The notes: generated by a model from the letters alone, not told the origin. A stretch of 64,000 nucleotides of DNA from Adiantum capillus-veneris (GCA_014529385.2 CM043969.1:68351676-68415675), one strand, 5' to 3'. Shown: positions 42,681 through 55,770, numbered from the stretch's first letter. Numbers and translations are program-made.

Positions 42681-43912
42681 TCCTCCCTATCGAGTTTCAC
42701 AAGCTCAACAAGAGGAGATCATGAGGCAAGTACATGAACTGGTTGAAATAGGGATGGTGAGGCCTAGCTCCTCTCCTTTCTCTTCACCAGTTCTTCTAGT
42801 GCAGAAGAAAGACGGAACATACAGCATGTGTGTTGACTATAGGGCACTAAATAGGATCACTATCAAAAATAGATTTCTCGTACCATGGGTAGAGGATATA
42901 TTTGATAAGCTACAAAAGGCTCTACCTACTTCAGTAGGATTGACCTATATCTTGTCATGCCTTTTGGCTTGACAAATGCTCCAGTCACATTTAAACGTTT
43001 AATGGAGAAGATTTTTAGGCCCTACTGCAAGTTCACTGTAGTATTCTTTCATGATATCATCATCTACTCCAATTCTCTCGAGGAGCATAAGCAACACCTT
43101 CAGGTAATCTTTCAAGTTTTAAGAGAGAATAAATTTTTCATTAATCAAAAGAAGAGTGTTTTTTTCTTGCAACATATTCAATAACTAGGCCATATTATTA
43201 TCACTCAAAATGGCATCTGTATGGATCCAACCAAGCTAGAGGTAATAAAAGGATGGCCTAATCCAAGGAATCTACATGAGCTACGAAGCTTTATTGGTAT
43301 GTTTGCATAATATAGATGCTTCATAGAAAAATTCTCGCAAATAGCAGGACCATTACATGACTTAACAAAAAATAAAGCTAAGTGCACATGGACTGCAAAA
43401 GAGCAAAATGCTTTTGAGAAGCTCAAAGAGAAGCTTACCTCTCAATTTGTGCTTACACTATCAAATCTCTCAAAACCATTTGAGGTCCAATGTGATGCTT
43501 GTGGAGATTGCCTTGGAGCAATCTTGCTTCAAGAAGGGCATGCCATAGCATATGAAAGTCAAAGATTCAATTCCGATGAGCGAGTATTGGGCATATACGA
43601 AAAGGAGCTACAAGTTGTTCTACATGCCCTTGACACATGGAAGAATTATCTTTTGGGGACTCCACTCATCCTACAAACGGATCACCAAAGTCTTAATTAC
43701 TTCATGATGCAAACCAAGCTCTCCGACAAACAAAGAGGTGGAAAAATTTTCTTTCGCAATTTAGCTTTCATATTGATCACATTGCTGGCAAGCACAATCA
43801 AGTGGCTGATGCATTATCAGGACCAAGGGAAAATTCCGTGTCTATAGCAAATCACAATGATCTATCTTTCATGATAGATAAGTATGTTACTGACCCCGAT
43901 TTCAAGGATTTC
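42681..43912 (+). pseudogene. Element D1 reverse transcriptase-RNase H, inactivated
   Basis: RT start [20 protein letters not shown] and [13 protein letters not shown]. About 90 bp that would encode the SGYHQIR segment are deleted near 42945. Then [19 protein letters not shown] and the active site VFFHDIIIYS, in which the first catalytic Asp of FFDD is His; D2 has FFDDIIIYS. RNase H at 43449-43847: FEVQCDACGDCLGAILLQEG and LQTDHQSLNYF. Both the deletion and the Asp-to-His change rule out activity. Confidence 0.85.
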
Positions 43913-45302
43913 ATTTAAGCCCTTGCCTTAGGGAAGAAAGAGGAAACATTCACCTTGCAAGATGGTTATCTCCTCTATGGCAATAGGCTATGTATTACTA
44001 GCTCGCTTTGTGAGAAAGTAATGTATAAATCCCATGCTCGTACTTATGCAAAGCATAGAGGAATTCAACCTACTCTTCAAGGAGTAGAGACCTACTTCTA
44101 ATGGCCCACTATGAAAGTAGATATACAAGAGTATGTTTCAAAATGTGTGGTGTGTCAAAAGACAAAGTATGATAGAGGGAAGCAACCTGGATTGCTCCAG
44201 CCATTGCCAATTCCTTACTCACCATGGGAGAGCATATCCATGGATTTTACCTTTGGATTTCCCAAGTCTATCCATGGGAATACATGAATATGGACAATAG
44301 TCGACAGGTTTAGCAAAAAAGCAGATTTTATGCCCGTCAAAAAGACTATTAAGGCACTTCAAATGGAAACTCTCTTCATATCTCAGATTTTCAAGTACCA
44401 TGGCTTGCCAACATCCATAGTGTCAGACAGGGATCCTAGAATGACCATTAATTTTTGGAAGGGTCTCTTTGAGAATCTAGGTACAAAGCTAAATTTTTCT
44501 TTGGCCTATCACTCACAAACGAATGGCCAATGTGAAATAGCAAACCTTTCGATTCTAAATCTATGTTACGGAAGTAGATCAATGCTCACAATGGGAGAAG
44601 TATTTACCCCTTGTAGAGTATGCGTACAACAACCCTGTACATCCTTCTACCGGAAAGGCACCTTTCAAGGTCATAGAGGGAAGATCTAAAAGTCCCTTGC
44701 TACTTAAAGTACATAGAAAGATCTTCGCTGCTGCTGATGAGTATAGCCAAGATTTGCAAGAATCTTTTCAAAAGATTAAAGAGACTATATCTATCTAATA
44801 GCAAAGACAAAAGGTTGCTACTGACAAGCACCAAAGAGCCTTAGCCTTTAAGGGAAAATGATTGGGTCTTGCTAAAATTCCCCAAGGCTTGGAAAACTAC
44901 GGGGAAAAATCCTACGGGCCACCAAAAGTATTATGCTAAGCCAGCAAAAAGACTTTATGGTCCTTTTCAAATCCATAAACCAATCAATGAGATGGCCTAT
45001 CAATTAAAGTTTCCCAATCATTGGCTCATACACAATGCTTTTCATGTGAGCCTACTTAAGCCTTACAAAGGAGAGCCACCAAGAGAACCAATAGTTGAGG
45101 ACCCCGCGAAGATCAAGAAGAGGTGCTTTAGTCCAAATCCATCCTTCGACATGAAGACAAGGTATTAAGACATGGTAAGATTATTCGATAGTATCTTATT
45201 AAATTCAAAAGTTATCCTTTTGAAGATGCTAGATGGATGCAAGGAACACAGCTTAAGGATAGTATGAACCTTGTCAATACTTACAATGCTACACTAGAGT
45301 AA
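43913..45302 (+). pseudogene. Element D1 integrase with chromodomain
   Basis: The zinc module ends CVVCQKTKYDRG. The core has ESISMDFTFGFP, VSDRDPRMTINFW and TNGQCEIAN for D, D and E. The C-terminal part 44869-45168 includes [16 protein letters not shown], typical of chromoviruses. After a shift the chromodomain reads VLRHGKIIR, one stop, YLIKFKSYPFEDARW, and ends at TAA 45300-45302. A chromodomain guides integration to particular chromatin. Stops near 44101 and 44286 plus shifts near 44570 and 45165. Confidence 0.85.
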
Positions 45303-45657
45303 GCTAATGTAAATTCTTTTTAAATGAACAATGTTTTTGTCTTATAAGACTAGTTCTCTTTTTATTGTGCACAAATTCAAGTAGTATGCATGCTTAGAAT
45401 CATGTTTGTAATGACCACGTCTCCCAAACACCAAGTAGAATTTGTCACCTACTCTAGGACTATGATATGGACTAAAGAGTAGACATGCTTGCGGGAGATG
45501 AGTCTCTCAAGCACCAAATGGACTAATTATCCATTCTAGAATGATGTTGTAAGGTAAAAAGGGATCCTCTACCTACTAAGAAACGTAGACTTATGACCAA
45601 GGCTTTATCTTCTCTACCTCATAGTTGAGGATGACTATGGTTTCAAGAGAGAGGTAA
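45303..45657 (+). other. Element D1 3' non-coding region and polypurine tract
   Basis: About 355 bp conserved in D2 and D3 (repeats of AAGTAGA...TTTGTCAC and CAAATGGACTA). It ends in TTTCAAGAGAGAGGTAA (45641-45657), the purine tract before the LTR. Confidence 0.65.
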
Positions 45658-46414
45658 TGTGATAAAATCTAATATCTACCTATCCCAAATGATTTTCTCA
45701 TATTGAATTGATCATTTAATGTGGAAAAATGAATGGGAACAAGAGTTAGAATACATATATGTGCTTTTAGATCTATCTCAGCACGGGACCAAAGGGGAGA
45801 GAAGACTACATCTCATTGAGGGTCCAAAAAGAAGATGGTCTACCAAAGAGAAAGGAGAGGATAATGGAGCTTAAAATACCTTAGTGTTAGCTTCATTAAA
45901 TACCTCCAAAGGTTAGTGCTAAAAGTCCTTAGACCTAGGACCTTTAGGTACTTTAGACCTTAGGCAAGCTAGGCATTTTCTTGAGGTGCTTGATGTTCTT
46001 GAACCGATTAAGGTACTTGAGGTGCTTGAAAGTCAACAAGGTGCCTACAAAGGAGAGGGAAAGCCCTAAGATTAGGGGATGAGATAGAATACACTCCGAC
46101 ACACTCAAGAGTCTCCCTTTCCACAAGAGGCATAAAGGACACATGTCAAGCCCTTAGCTAGGTTACCCTCAAAGTGTGCCTAAATCCTATTGGATGGCCT
46201 TGAGGGAGGTCGATTGACAATTTAGATTAATTAAATAATTAATCAAGTTCTCTCTCTCAAAAGGGAAAAGGAGGACACTTGTCCAAATGCTACCTGTATT
46301 GCTTGAAATGACCAAAGCTTGTGATTCGCCTGGCCTTGGCATGGAACAATGAGGTGCAAGCTAAAGTAAGGAGAGAGAGGGGTCGACCAAGTCAAGGAAG
46401 GGCTCTCATTTTTG

Positions 46415-46448
<34 letters not shown>
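45658..46448 (+). repeat. 3' LTR of D1, left part (interrupted by D2)
   Basis: Starts TGTGATAAAATCTAATATC, matching the LTR starts of D2 and D3 (TGTCATAAAA...). It runs to an AC microsatellite (46430-46448), where D2 begins. The LTR resumes at 61306 after CACAC. Confidence 0.85.
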
Positions 46449-46451
<3 letters not shown>

Positions 46452-47228
46452 TGGTAATGGCATATGAACTTTGAGAATAGCGGAATTAAGAGAATTAGAG
46501 TGAGCATTTTTGTGAGACTACTTTGAGAACATAGAGGGTGAACTTAATTAGCAGTAGCAACATGACCATAATACTTAATTTACTTGGCATGAACAATACT
46601 TTTGCAAGAGAGAGAGTTAGAGAACTTGAAAATAGTTGAGGTTCGGATTTATGTGGAGCCGGTCCCCCCTCCAATATGCTTTTGTATTATAGATTCTGCC
46701 ATCAAGAGAGACTTGGTACAATACAATCTTTGTGTTCCTTGTGACCTAGGTGATGCAATGAAGATGGAAAGCTTCATGCATCACGAGCATAACATAATCT
46801 TTGTAAAAAGAATTAACCATCCCCGACCTCAGTCCCAAGGCCTCAAAAACCTTCAAAGGTGGAGAGAGCTAGCGGGGAATGAGGGTAGGGAAGAGGAAAA
46901 GAAACATTGATAGGAGAAAGAAATAGTTCCTCACTTATTATCACTCTTCTTGCTTAACATACATAATAGCATAGTAATGAAGATGGAGAAGATGGCAAGC
47001 TTAAGCATTGGAGCATGACTCTTGGTTGGATTTGCATTCCATAGCCAAGAGTGTTGGTGTAGGCTCTCAAATTTGGTTGGATTTGCATTCCATAGCCAAG
47101 AGTGTTGGTGTAGGCTCTCAACTTCTCTACAAGCTTGGAGAAGGAAATGGAGCTCTTGCACTTTGTACCTCACACAATGAGTGTGTGTGTGTGTGTGTGT
47201 GTGGGTGTGTGTGTGAGTGTGTGTGTGG

Positions 47229-47294
<66 letters not shown>

Positions 47295-48262
47295 GTATAC
47301 CCCCCAAGCTAGCCCCTAGCTTCCTTGGGCGACCCCCCTTGTAGCTCATGCTAGAAGATGATTGGACCCCTACAAGCCTAGCCAATCACGTGTAGGGTGC
47401 ATATCAAGCAACCATGCTAGCCTTGGGACAAGTGTCCCCCTTTCCCCTTTGAGAGAGAGGACTTGATATGCATAATCAATTAAATAAATTAGCTAAATTA
47501 TCATTGGACCCCTTGAGAGGCCAACCAATAGGCTTTAGGCACATCATGAGGGCAACATGAAGAGGAACTTGACAAGTGTCCTTGTTACTTGTTTAGACTA
47601 AGCTTTAGGCACATCATGAGGGCAACATGAAGAGGAACTTGACAAGTGTCCTTGTTACTTGTTTAGACTAAGCTTGCCTTGTGTGAGGGGGTGTGTGTTC
47701 TCTCTCATGCTCCTAAGATGAGGGCTCGCCCCCCCTTGAGTAGGGATCATGTTTGACTTTTGGAACTCCTCAAGCCCCTCAAGCACCTTAGTCATGAAGC
47801 ACCTTAGTCACCTAAGATGAGGGCTCTGCCCCCCTTGAGTAGGGATCATGTTTGACTTTTGGAACTCCTCAACTCCCTTAAGCACCTTAGTCATGGAGAA
47901 CCTTAGCGCCTTAGTCATTAAGCACCTCAAGCACCTTAGTCAACAAGCGCGACAAGCACCTCAAGCACCTTAGTCAGAAAGCAGGTTGAGCACCTCAAGC
48001 TTGGGCGGGGTTCCCACCTCAAGCACAATCCTAGCTTGCCTAAGGTCAAAGGACTTTTAACACTAGCCTTTGAAGTTATTTAATAGCCTTGCTCTTGTCA
48101 AACCCTCTCTCATTTGGACCCCTTTAACCTTGGCCCGTCTTGAGATAGATCCATAAGCACATGTCTATATTCTAACCCTTTCTCCCATTCATTCTCCCAC
48201 ATTAGATAATGAGTTTAATATGAAAAATAATTTGGGTTGGTTAGATATTAGATTTTATGACA
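46449..48262 (-). repeat. 3' LTR of D2, expanded by tandem duplications
   Basis: At 1814 bp it is about 290 bp longer than its partner. Extra length comes from duplications: 49-bp units at 47022 and 47073, 70-bp units at 47532-47601 and 47602-47671, and about 100-bp units at 47707 and 47809. A minisatellite built on AAGCACCTTAGTCA covers 47780-48000. A GT repeat followed by 35 G lies at 47178-47293. The terminal TG of one end has been replaced by the microsatellite junction. Confidence 0.85.
47259..47293 (+). repeat. Run of 35 guanines after a GT microsatellite
   Basis: An uninterrupted G tract directly after (GT)n. The corresponding place in the other D2 LTR (near 54351-54380) has a GA repeat and no G run, so it arose after insertion or during assembly. 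Confidence 0.9.
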
Positions 48263-48614
48263 ATATCTCTCTTTTGAAATCATAGTTTTCCTCGACTATG
48301 AGGTAGAAGAGATAAATCCATAGTCATTAGTCGATATTTATTAGCAGGTAGAGGATCCCTTTTAACCGTACGACATCATTCCAAGATGGATGACTAATCC
48401 ATTTGGGGCTTGGGAGACTTAGCTACCGTAAGCATGTCTGTTCTTGTGTCCATTTCATTCTTCCAAAGTAGAGTGATAAAGTCTACTTGGTGTTTGAGAG
48501 ACGTCGTCATCACAAACATGATTCTAAGCATGCATACTACTTAAATTTGTGCACAATAAAAACATAATTAGTCTTATAAAACAAAAACATTGATCATTTA
48601 AAAGAAACATTTTC

Positions 48615-49998
48615 TTAGTCTAATGTAGCATTGTAAGCATGGACAAGGTTCATGCTATCCTTAAGCTGTATTCCTTGCATCCATCTAGCATCTTCAAAAG
48701 GATAATTTTTTAACTTGATAAGATATCGTCAATTAACCTTACCATGTCGTAGTACCTTGTCCTCTTGCCGAAGGATAGCTTCGGATTGTAGCACCTCTTC
48801 TTGGTCTTTGATTTCTGGAGGGTCTTCAATAATTGGTTCTCTTGGTGACTCTCCTTTGTAGGGCTTAAGTAGGTTCACATAAAAAGAATTGTGTATGAGT
48901 CAATGGCTGGGCAACTTGAGTTGATAAGCCATTGATTGGCTTCAAGATTTGAAAAGGACCATAGTATCTTTTTGCTAGTTTAGCATAATCTTTTGATGGC
49001 ACATATGATTTTTACCCATTGTTTGCCTTAATCAAACCTTGGGAAACTTGAGTAATACCCAATCATTTTCTTTGAATGTTAAGGCCCTTCTGTGCTTATC
49101 AACAATAGCCTTTTTCCTTTGTTGAGAAATGGATATAGCCTCCTAAATCTTTTGGAAAGATTCTTGTAGGTCTCGGCTATACTCATCAGTAGTAGTGAAG
49201 GTTCCCATGTAATTTAAGTAGCAAGGGACTTTTAGGTCTTCCATCTATGATCTCAAAAGGTGCCTTGCCTGTAGTAGTATGGAGAGTATTATTGTACACA
49301 TACTCTACAAGTGGTAAGTACTTTTTCCATTGTGAGCGTTGATCTACTTCTGTAACATAAGTCTTTAGTAGATCGAGAATTGTAAGGTTGGCTCACTTTG
49401 GCCATCAGTTTGTGGGTGATAGGCCAAAGAGAAATTCAATCTTGTGCCTAGATTTTCAAAGCCTTTCCAAAAATTATTGGTCATCTTAGGATCTCTATCT
49501 GACACGATGGATGTTGGAAATCCATGGTATTTGAAAATCTGATATATGAAGAGGGTTGCCATTTGGTGTGCCTTAATAGTCTCTTTGATAGGAATAAAGT
49601 GTGCTTGCTTGCTAAACCTGTCGGATTATTGTCCATATTCCCATATTTCCATGCATAGACTTAGGTAATCCAAAGATAAAATCCATGGATATACTCTCCC
49701 ATGGTGAATTAGGGATTGGCAATGTCTGGAGTAATCCAGGTTGCTTCCCTCTATCATACTTGGTCTTTTGGCATATCACACATTTTGAAACATACTCTTG
49801 TATGTCTACTTTCATGGTAGGCCAATAGAAGTACGTCTCTACTCCTCGAAGAGTAGGTTGAATACCTTCATGCCGCGCATAGGGAGGAGCATGGGATTCA
49901 TACATGGCTTTCTCACATAGAGAGTAGGTAACTCGTAGCCTATTTCCATGGAGAAGATAACCATCTTGCAAGGTGAATGGTTCTTCTTTCTTCCCCAA
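48615..49998 (-). pseudogene. Element D2 integrase with chromodomain
   Basis: The zinc module ends CVICQKTKYDRG (49612-49998). The core has SISMDFIFGLPK and VSDRDPKMTNNFW (49365-49562), and the Glu region near AYHPQTDGQSE. The C-terminal LIHNSF..VSL... stretch is frame-broken near 48880-49080. The chromodomain at 48660-48790 reads EAILRQEDKVLRHGK, one stop, then RYLIKLKNYPFEDARW. The end is TAA at 48615-48617. Multiple shifts. Confidence 0.8.
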
Positions 49999-50078
49999 TG
50001 CAAGGTTTTACATTATGTCTCTAAAGTCAGGGTCAGTAGCATACTCATCTAATATTGAAGATAGATCATTGTGAGTTG

Positions 50079-51290
50079 CTATAGACACTGCATTAACTCT
50101 TGATCGTCATGAAAGTGCATCGGCCACTTGATTATGCTTACCAGCAATGTGAGTAATATGAAAATAAAATTGCAAAAGAAATTTGCCCACCTCATTTGTT
50201 TGTAGAAAAGCTTGGTTTGCGTCATGAAGTACTTCAGACTTTGGTGTTGTGTTCTGTTTGCAAAATAAATGGAGTCTCCAAAAGATAGTGCTTCCATGTT
50301 TCTAGGGCATGTAGAAGAGCTAAAAGATCTTTTTCGTATATGCCCAAGACCCGTTCATCGGCATTGAGCCTTAGGATCTCATATGCTATGGCATGCCCTT
50401 CTTGAAGAAAAAATCCTCCAAGTCAATCACCACAAGCATCACATTGGACCTCAAACGACTTTGAGAGACCCGGAAGCATAAGGACCGGTTGGGAGTTAAG
50501 CTTCTCTTTGAGCTTGTCAAAAGCATTTTTCTTTTTAGCAGTCCATGAGTACTTAACATTCTTCTTTGTTAAGTCATGCAATGGTCCCACTATTTGAGAG
50601 AATTTGGCTATGAAGCATCTATAGTATACACACATACCAATAAAGCTTCTTAGCTCGTTTAGATTCCTTGGATTAGTAGGCCATGCTTTTATTACCTCCA
50701 ACTTTGATGGATCCATATGGATACTATCTTGAGAGATAATGTGACCTAAGTATTGAATCTCTTGAAGCAAAAATTCACTCTTCTTTTGATTGATAAAAAT
50801 CTTGTTCTCCCTCAAAGCTTAAAAAATTACATGGAGATGTTATTTGCACTCCTTCAAAGACTTGAGTAGATGATGATATCATCAAAGAACACTTTAGTGA
50901 ACTTACGGTAGGGTCTAAATATTTTCTCCATCAAACGATTGAATGTGATTGGAGCATTAGTCAAGCCAAAAGGCATGACTAGATATTCATAAAGACCAAA
51001 CATTGTATGGAATGCGGTCTTTAGGATATCTTCATTCACTATCCTTATTTGATGATAGCCACTTTTAAGGTCAATCCTACTAAAGTACATCAAACCTTGT
51101 AGCTTATCAAACATATCTTCTACCCACAGTACGGGAAATTTGTTTTTGATAGTGATATGGTTTAGCGCTCGATAGTCCACACACATGCGGTATGTACCAT
51201 CTTTCTTTTTCACTAAAAGGACTAGAGAACAAAAGGGAGAGGAGCTAGGCCTCACCATCCCTTTGTCTACCAGTTTATGTACTTACCTCA
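50079..51290 (-). pseudogene. Element D2 reverse transcriptase-RNase H
   Basis: 51258-50854 keeps the complete palm: [50 protein letters not shown] and the intact active site [10 protein letters not shown]. 50815-50423 holds the connection (FIGMCVYYRCFIAKFSQIV) and the RNase H start FEVQCDACGD. 50079-50297 is the later RNase H (RTQHQSLKYFMTQTKL). Frames are shifted near 50850, 50420 and 50300. It is the best preserved RT of the three D copies. Confidence 0.85.
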
Positions 51291-53245
51291 TGATCTCCTC
51301 TTGTTGAGCTTGGGAAACTTGATAAGGAGGCTTGTTAGGCGGTGAACTTCCTGGTAGGAGAAACATTAGTATCATTTAGAGACTCTTTGACAAAAATCAT
51401 GTACATAGAAACTGAGTTTTTTTCATTTATTTATCAAAACCGGGTGAATTTACAAGTGGTATAGTACAACCGGACTCACTAGCATCTATACACATGCTCT
51501 TTTCCCTATAGTTGAAGTAGATTCTCCTTTTAGGGAACTTCATGTTGGCAGCCATGTGGTTAAACCATGGTGCCCCTAGGATAACATCCTCATGTTAGAG
51601 AGGAGAGATGAGAGTCTTCTTTGTCAACGTAGATTTGGACATGAAGCCTCAACTTCCCAATCAAGGGAGTAACGGAGGCTTGCTGTCCCTTCAAAGTTCC
51701 ATCGGTAGTTACAATATCTCCCATCTTGAAATCTTGAATGCCCAACTTAGTGGCCAACTCTATTGATATGAAGTTGTGAGTACAGCCACGGTCAAACAAG
51801 ATGAATGCATCATGCTCCCTTACCTTTCCCCAAGCATAGGAGAGAGGTGATCCTTTGCAAGGAGCATCCTCTTTTAGAGCTTCAATTGTGGAAGCTCTAA
51901 AAGCCTCATTGCGAGCATTTCTCTTGGGGCACGAACGATAGCCATGTCCTTGCTCCCCACACTTGAAACATTTATGGTCCTTACGAAAATCTTCAAGCTC
52001 TTCAGGAGAGTTTATTTTTACCTTTGTAAACTCCCTTCTCCTTGGACCGATTGTTGTTGTTGTTGGAATTGCCTTCTTGGGAAGAATTTTGGGCATTGGT
52101 TTTCCCTTTGCATCACTTTTGACTTTGCTTTCCATGGGCTTGGCATTCTTTCTAGCCTCTTGTTGGAAATTGATGCGCAAAGAAACCATAGTGTGGTGAA
52201 TTACTTCGGTGATAGAACCAAGCCATTGGGAATTGACATACTCGGCCATCTCTTCAGGTAATCCCGCACGAAATTGTTGCTTTTCCTCGATGAAATTTTG
52301 AAAGACAGTAGCATTGAGATGTAAATTCCAAAACTTGTCCACATATTTGTGGATAGACTCGTGGAAGAGCAGCTTCAAACTCCACCATTCAGTAAGCACT
52401 TTTTCCTTTGCATCGCTTGCAAGGAATTGCTTCATGATGGAAACTTGTAATGTTTTCCATGTCTTTGGGGCTTTGCCGTTACAACCCATGAAGGCTAGCC
52501 CACCATTGATGAGCAGATTTTTGGAAGTGCATAGCTACATGGCATAGCTTGGAGGACTCCGTGAAGCCCTTGTTTCCAAAGGCCGCATCAAATTTCTGGA
52601 TAAAGGCCGATACTTTGTTGATAGCACCAAAGGTGCCACCATACGTGAGAAAAGAGATACTCTTTCCTCCCTCTTTGAACCTCTTGAGCTTTTGGACATT
52701 TGCCATATGCGGGGTAAGATTTGTGATGTCCTCTCCTCTTGTATTCTCTAGGAGAATAGTTGTTGCTTTCATCAAAAGAGGAGGAAGGTAAAGAAGAAGG
52801 AGAAGGGGTGACCTCTTTCTTGCCTTTTTCTTCCTTTGTTTCCTCTCTTCTCTTTCGGAGTGACGAGGAAAAGGACTATGGGTTGACCATTTCCTCTTGG
52901 AAGGAGTTGGCGATCATCTAGACCACCATCTTCGTGGAGCCACATCTTCAGAGGAACTTAGGGATTCACTTATTTCTCATTCTTTGGATTCCTCCTATCT
53001 TATGGGAGAGAGTCTTCTTTTGGGAGTCTCATCAAGAGGCCTCCTAAGCTCTCTCTCCTCTTGGAGAGGAAGGGAAATCCCATACAAAGTTGTTGAGTAA
53101 CTTTGGCTTGTAAAGTAGGGTTTCCCATAGCTTGCTGCAACCTAGCAACAAGATAATTGACAAACATGGGGGCATCATCATTAGCACCTTCATGTGCAAA
53201 ATCAAAGTTTTCAATGTACATTGTACTCTCTTTGGTTATTGTCAA
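51291..53245 (-). pseudogene. Element D2 gag and protease
   Basis: A start at 53245 (MTITKESTMYIENFDFAHEG) is plausible. 52479-52775 contains MANVQKLKRFKEGGKSISFL and HQWWASL. 51590-52489 is one long open frame with MKQFLASDAKEKVLTEWWS, the intact knuckle CFKCGEQGHGYRSC and the protease site ILFDRGCTHNFIS. In this family the third residue pair seems to be P-G, so R-G here is a change. It ends after KEDSHLSSLT by a shift. Gag and protease are fused in one frame as in other chromoviruses. Confidence 0.82.
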
Positions 53246-53644
53246 CCATGCTAATTAAACTTATGCATAGATTACTTTGTGCTTTGATACCCTCAAAAAT
53301 CTTAGTCGCTACTCTTCTTTACCTTTAAAAATTAGATCTAAAGCAGCCACACCCGTGGTTTATACACTATTGTTTGCAAAGACTAGTGGAGAGGGTCTAA
53401 CATTGCTCGGTTGATTGTGGTTCCTGTAGATCTTGCTCGTAGCTCAATAATGGTTAAGCCAAAGTTCAAGCCTCGAGAGGCTTCATTATTAAGACTTTAG
53501 TTTTCAACGGTGTACCTCAAATTAAGTCCTTCTCAACCAAGATAATAGATCCCTGTCCCACTTACCCTATTGCAATGAACATGCCAAACCTTTCATGGAC
53601 AAATTAAGGACCTCTCTTCTTAAGCAAGAAAAGAGAAACCAATA

Positions 53645-53656
53645 GATCTGATACCA
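53645..53656 (-). other. Primer-binding site, tRNA-iMet type (element D2)
   Basis: On the minus strand TGGTATCAGATC begins one base after the LTR end (CCATTACA). It agrees with the tRNA-Met site at 10 of 12 or more positions. Confidence 0.8.
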
Positions 53657-53657
53657 A

Positions 53658-55085
53658 TGTAATGGTAATGGCCTATGAACTTTGAGAATAGCGGAATTAA
53701 GAGAATTAGAGTGAGCATTTTTGTGAGACTACTTTGAGAACATAGAGGGTGAACTTAATTAGCGGTAGCAACATGACCATAATACTTAATTTACTTGGCA
53801 TGAACAATACTTTTGCAAGAGAGAGAGTTAGAGAACTTGAAAACAATTGAGGACCGGATGTATGTGGAACCGGTCCCCCCTCCAATAGGCTCTTTTGTAT
53901 TATAGATTCTCCCATCAAGAGAGACTTGATACAATACAATCTTTGTGTTCCTTGTGACCTAGGTGATGCAATGATTATGAAAAGCTTCATGCATCACGAG
54001 CATAACATAATCTTTGCAAAATGCATTAACCATCCCCGACCTCAGTCCCAAGGCCTCAAACACCTTCAAAGGTGGAGAGAGCTAGCGGGGAATGACAGTA
54101 GGGAAGAGGAAGAAGAAACATTCATATGAGAAAGAAATAGTTTCTGACTTATCATCACTCTTCTTGCTTAGCATACATAATAGCATAGTAATGAAGATGG
54201 ACAAGATGACAAGCTTAAGCATTGGAGCATGGCTCTTGGTTAGATTTGCATTCCATAGCCAAGAGTGTTGGTGTAGGCTCTCAACTTCTCTACAAGCTTG
54301 GAGAAGGAGATGGAGATCTTGCACTTTGTACCTCACACAATGAGAATGAGAGAGAGAGAGAGAGAGAGTGTGGGAGAGTATACCCCCCAAGATAGCCCCT
54401 AGCTTCCTTGGTGGACCCCCCTTGTAGCTCATGCTAGAAGATGATTGGACCCCTACAAGCCTAGCCAATCATGTGTAGGGTGCATATCAAGCAACCATGC
54501 TAGCCTTGGGACAAGTGTCCGCTTTTCCCCTTTGAGAGAGAAGACTTGATAAATGCATAAAAATTTAAATAAATTAGCTAAATTATCGTTGGACCCCTTG
54601 AGAGTCCAACCAATAGGCTTTAGGCACACCATGAGGGCAACATGAAGAGTAACTTGACAAGTTTCCTTGCCACTTCTTTGGACCAATCTTGCCTTGTGTG
54701 AGGGTGTGTGTGTGTTCTCTCTCATGCTCCTAAGATGAGGGCTTTCCCCCCCTTGATTAGGGATCATGTTTGAATTTTGGAACTCCTCAAGCCCCTCAAG
54801 CACCTCAAGCACCTTAGTCATTAAGCACCACAAGTACCTTAAGCACCTTAGTCAGCAACAAGCACGACAAGCACCTCAAGCTTGGGCTGGGTTCCCACCT
54901 CAAGCACAATCCTAGCTTGCCTAAGGTGAAAGGACTTTTAACACTAGCCTTTGGAGGTCTTTAATGAAGCTAACCCTAAGGTCTTTAAGCTCCATTATAG
55001 CTAGCCTTTCTCTTTGACATACCCTCTCTCATTTGGACCCCTTTAACCTTGGCCCCGTGTTTAGATAGATCCATAAGTACTTGTC
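53658..55085 (-). repeat. 5' LTR of D2, left part (interrupted by D3)
   Basis: Collinear with the 3' LTR from its primer-side end (TGTAATGGTAATGGCC in plus orientation) up to ACTTGTC, where D3 starts. The remainder is 61202-61305. Confidence 0.85.
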
Positions 55086-55739
55086 TATAACATTTAATGC
55101 ACCAGTAACTTGTGTGTAGCGGAAATTGATAACATAGTGAGCATTTCATTAAGAACAAGTCCTAATAAGCATAGAGAGAGTACTTAATTTGAGAAATCAA
55201 CATAGCAATTTACACCTAGCTAATTTGGCATTGACAATACTTGAAAAGAAAGAGAAATAGAACAATTGACAACAGTTGAGGACCGGATTTACATGGAACC
55301 GGTCCTCCCTCCATAAAGGCTTTGTATTATAGTTTCTCCCATCAAAGGAGACTTTTGTACAATACAATTCTTGTGTTCCTTGACAAAACTCGTTGGTGTA
55401 ATGAAGATGGAAGTTTCATGCACCAAATTATGCTACCTAGCGTCCCTAGACTCAGTCCCAAGACCTCACACACCTTCAAAAATGGTGAGAGCTAGCAGGG
55501 AATGAGGATGATTGAGAGGAAGAAGATGTATCTTATGAGAAAGAAGTATTCTCCTCACATAATCACTCTAATAGCATAGCTTAGCTTAGTAATTAGCATG
55601 GTAGAGGAGATGAGCATGCCATTGAAGCTTGGCTCCTAGTTGGATTTGCATTCCATAGCCAAGATTTGTTGGTGTAGGCCTCTACTTCTCAACGCTTGGA
55701 GAAGGATATGGAGTTCTTCTTGCACACATGAGTTGTGTG

Positions 55740-55770
<31 letters not shown>

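Noticed and set aside
47008-47344. Frames with long Cys-Val or poly-Gly runs
   Set aside because: Translations of the GT microsatellite and G tract in an LTR, not genes.
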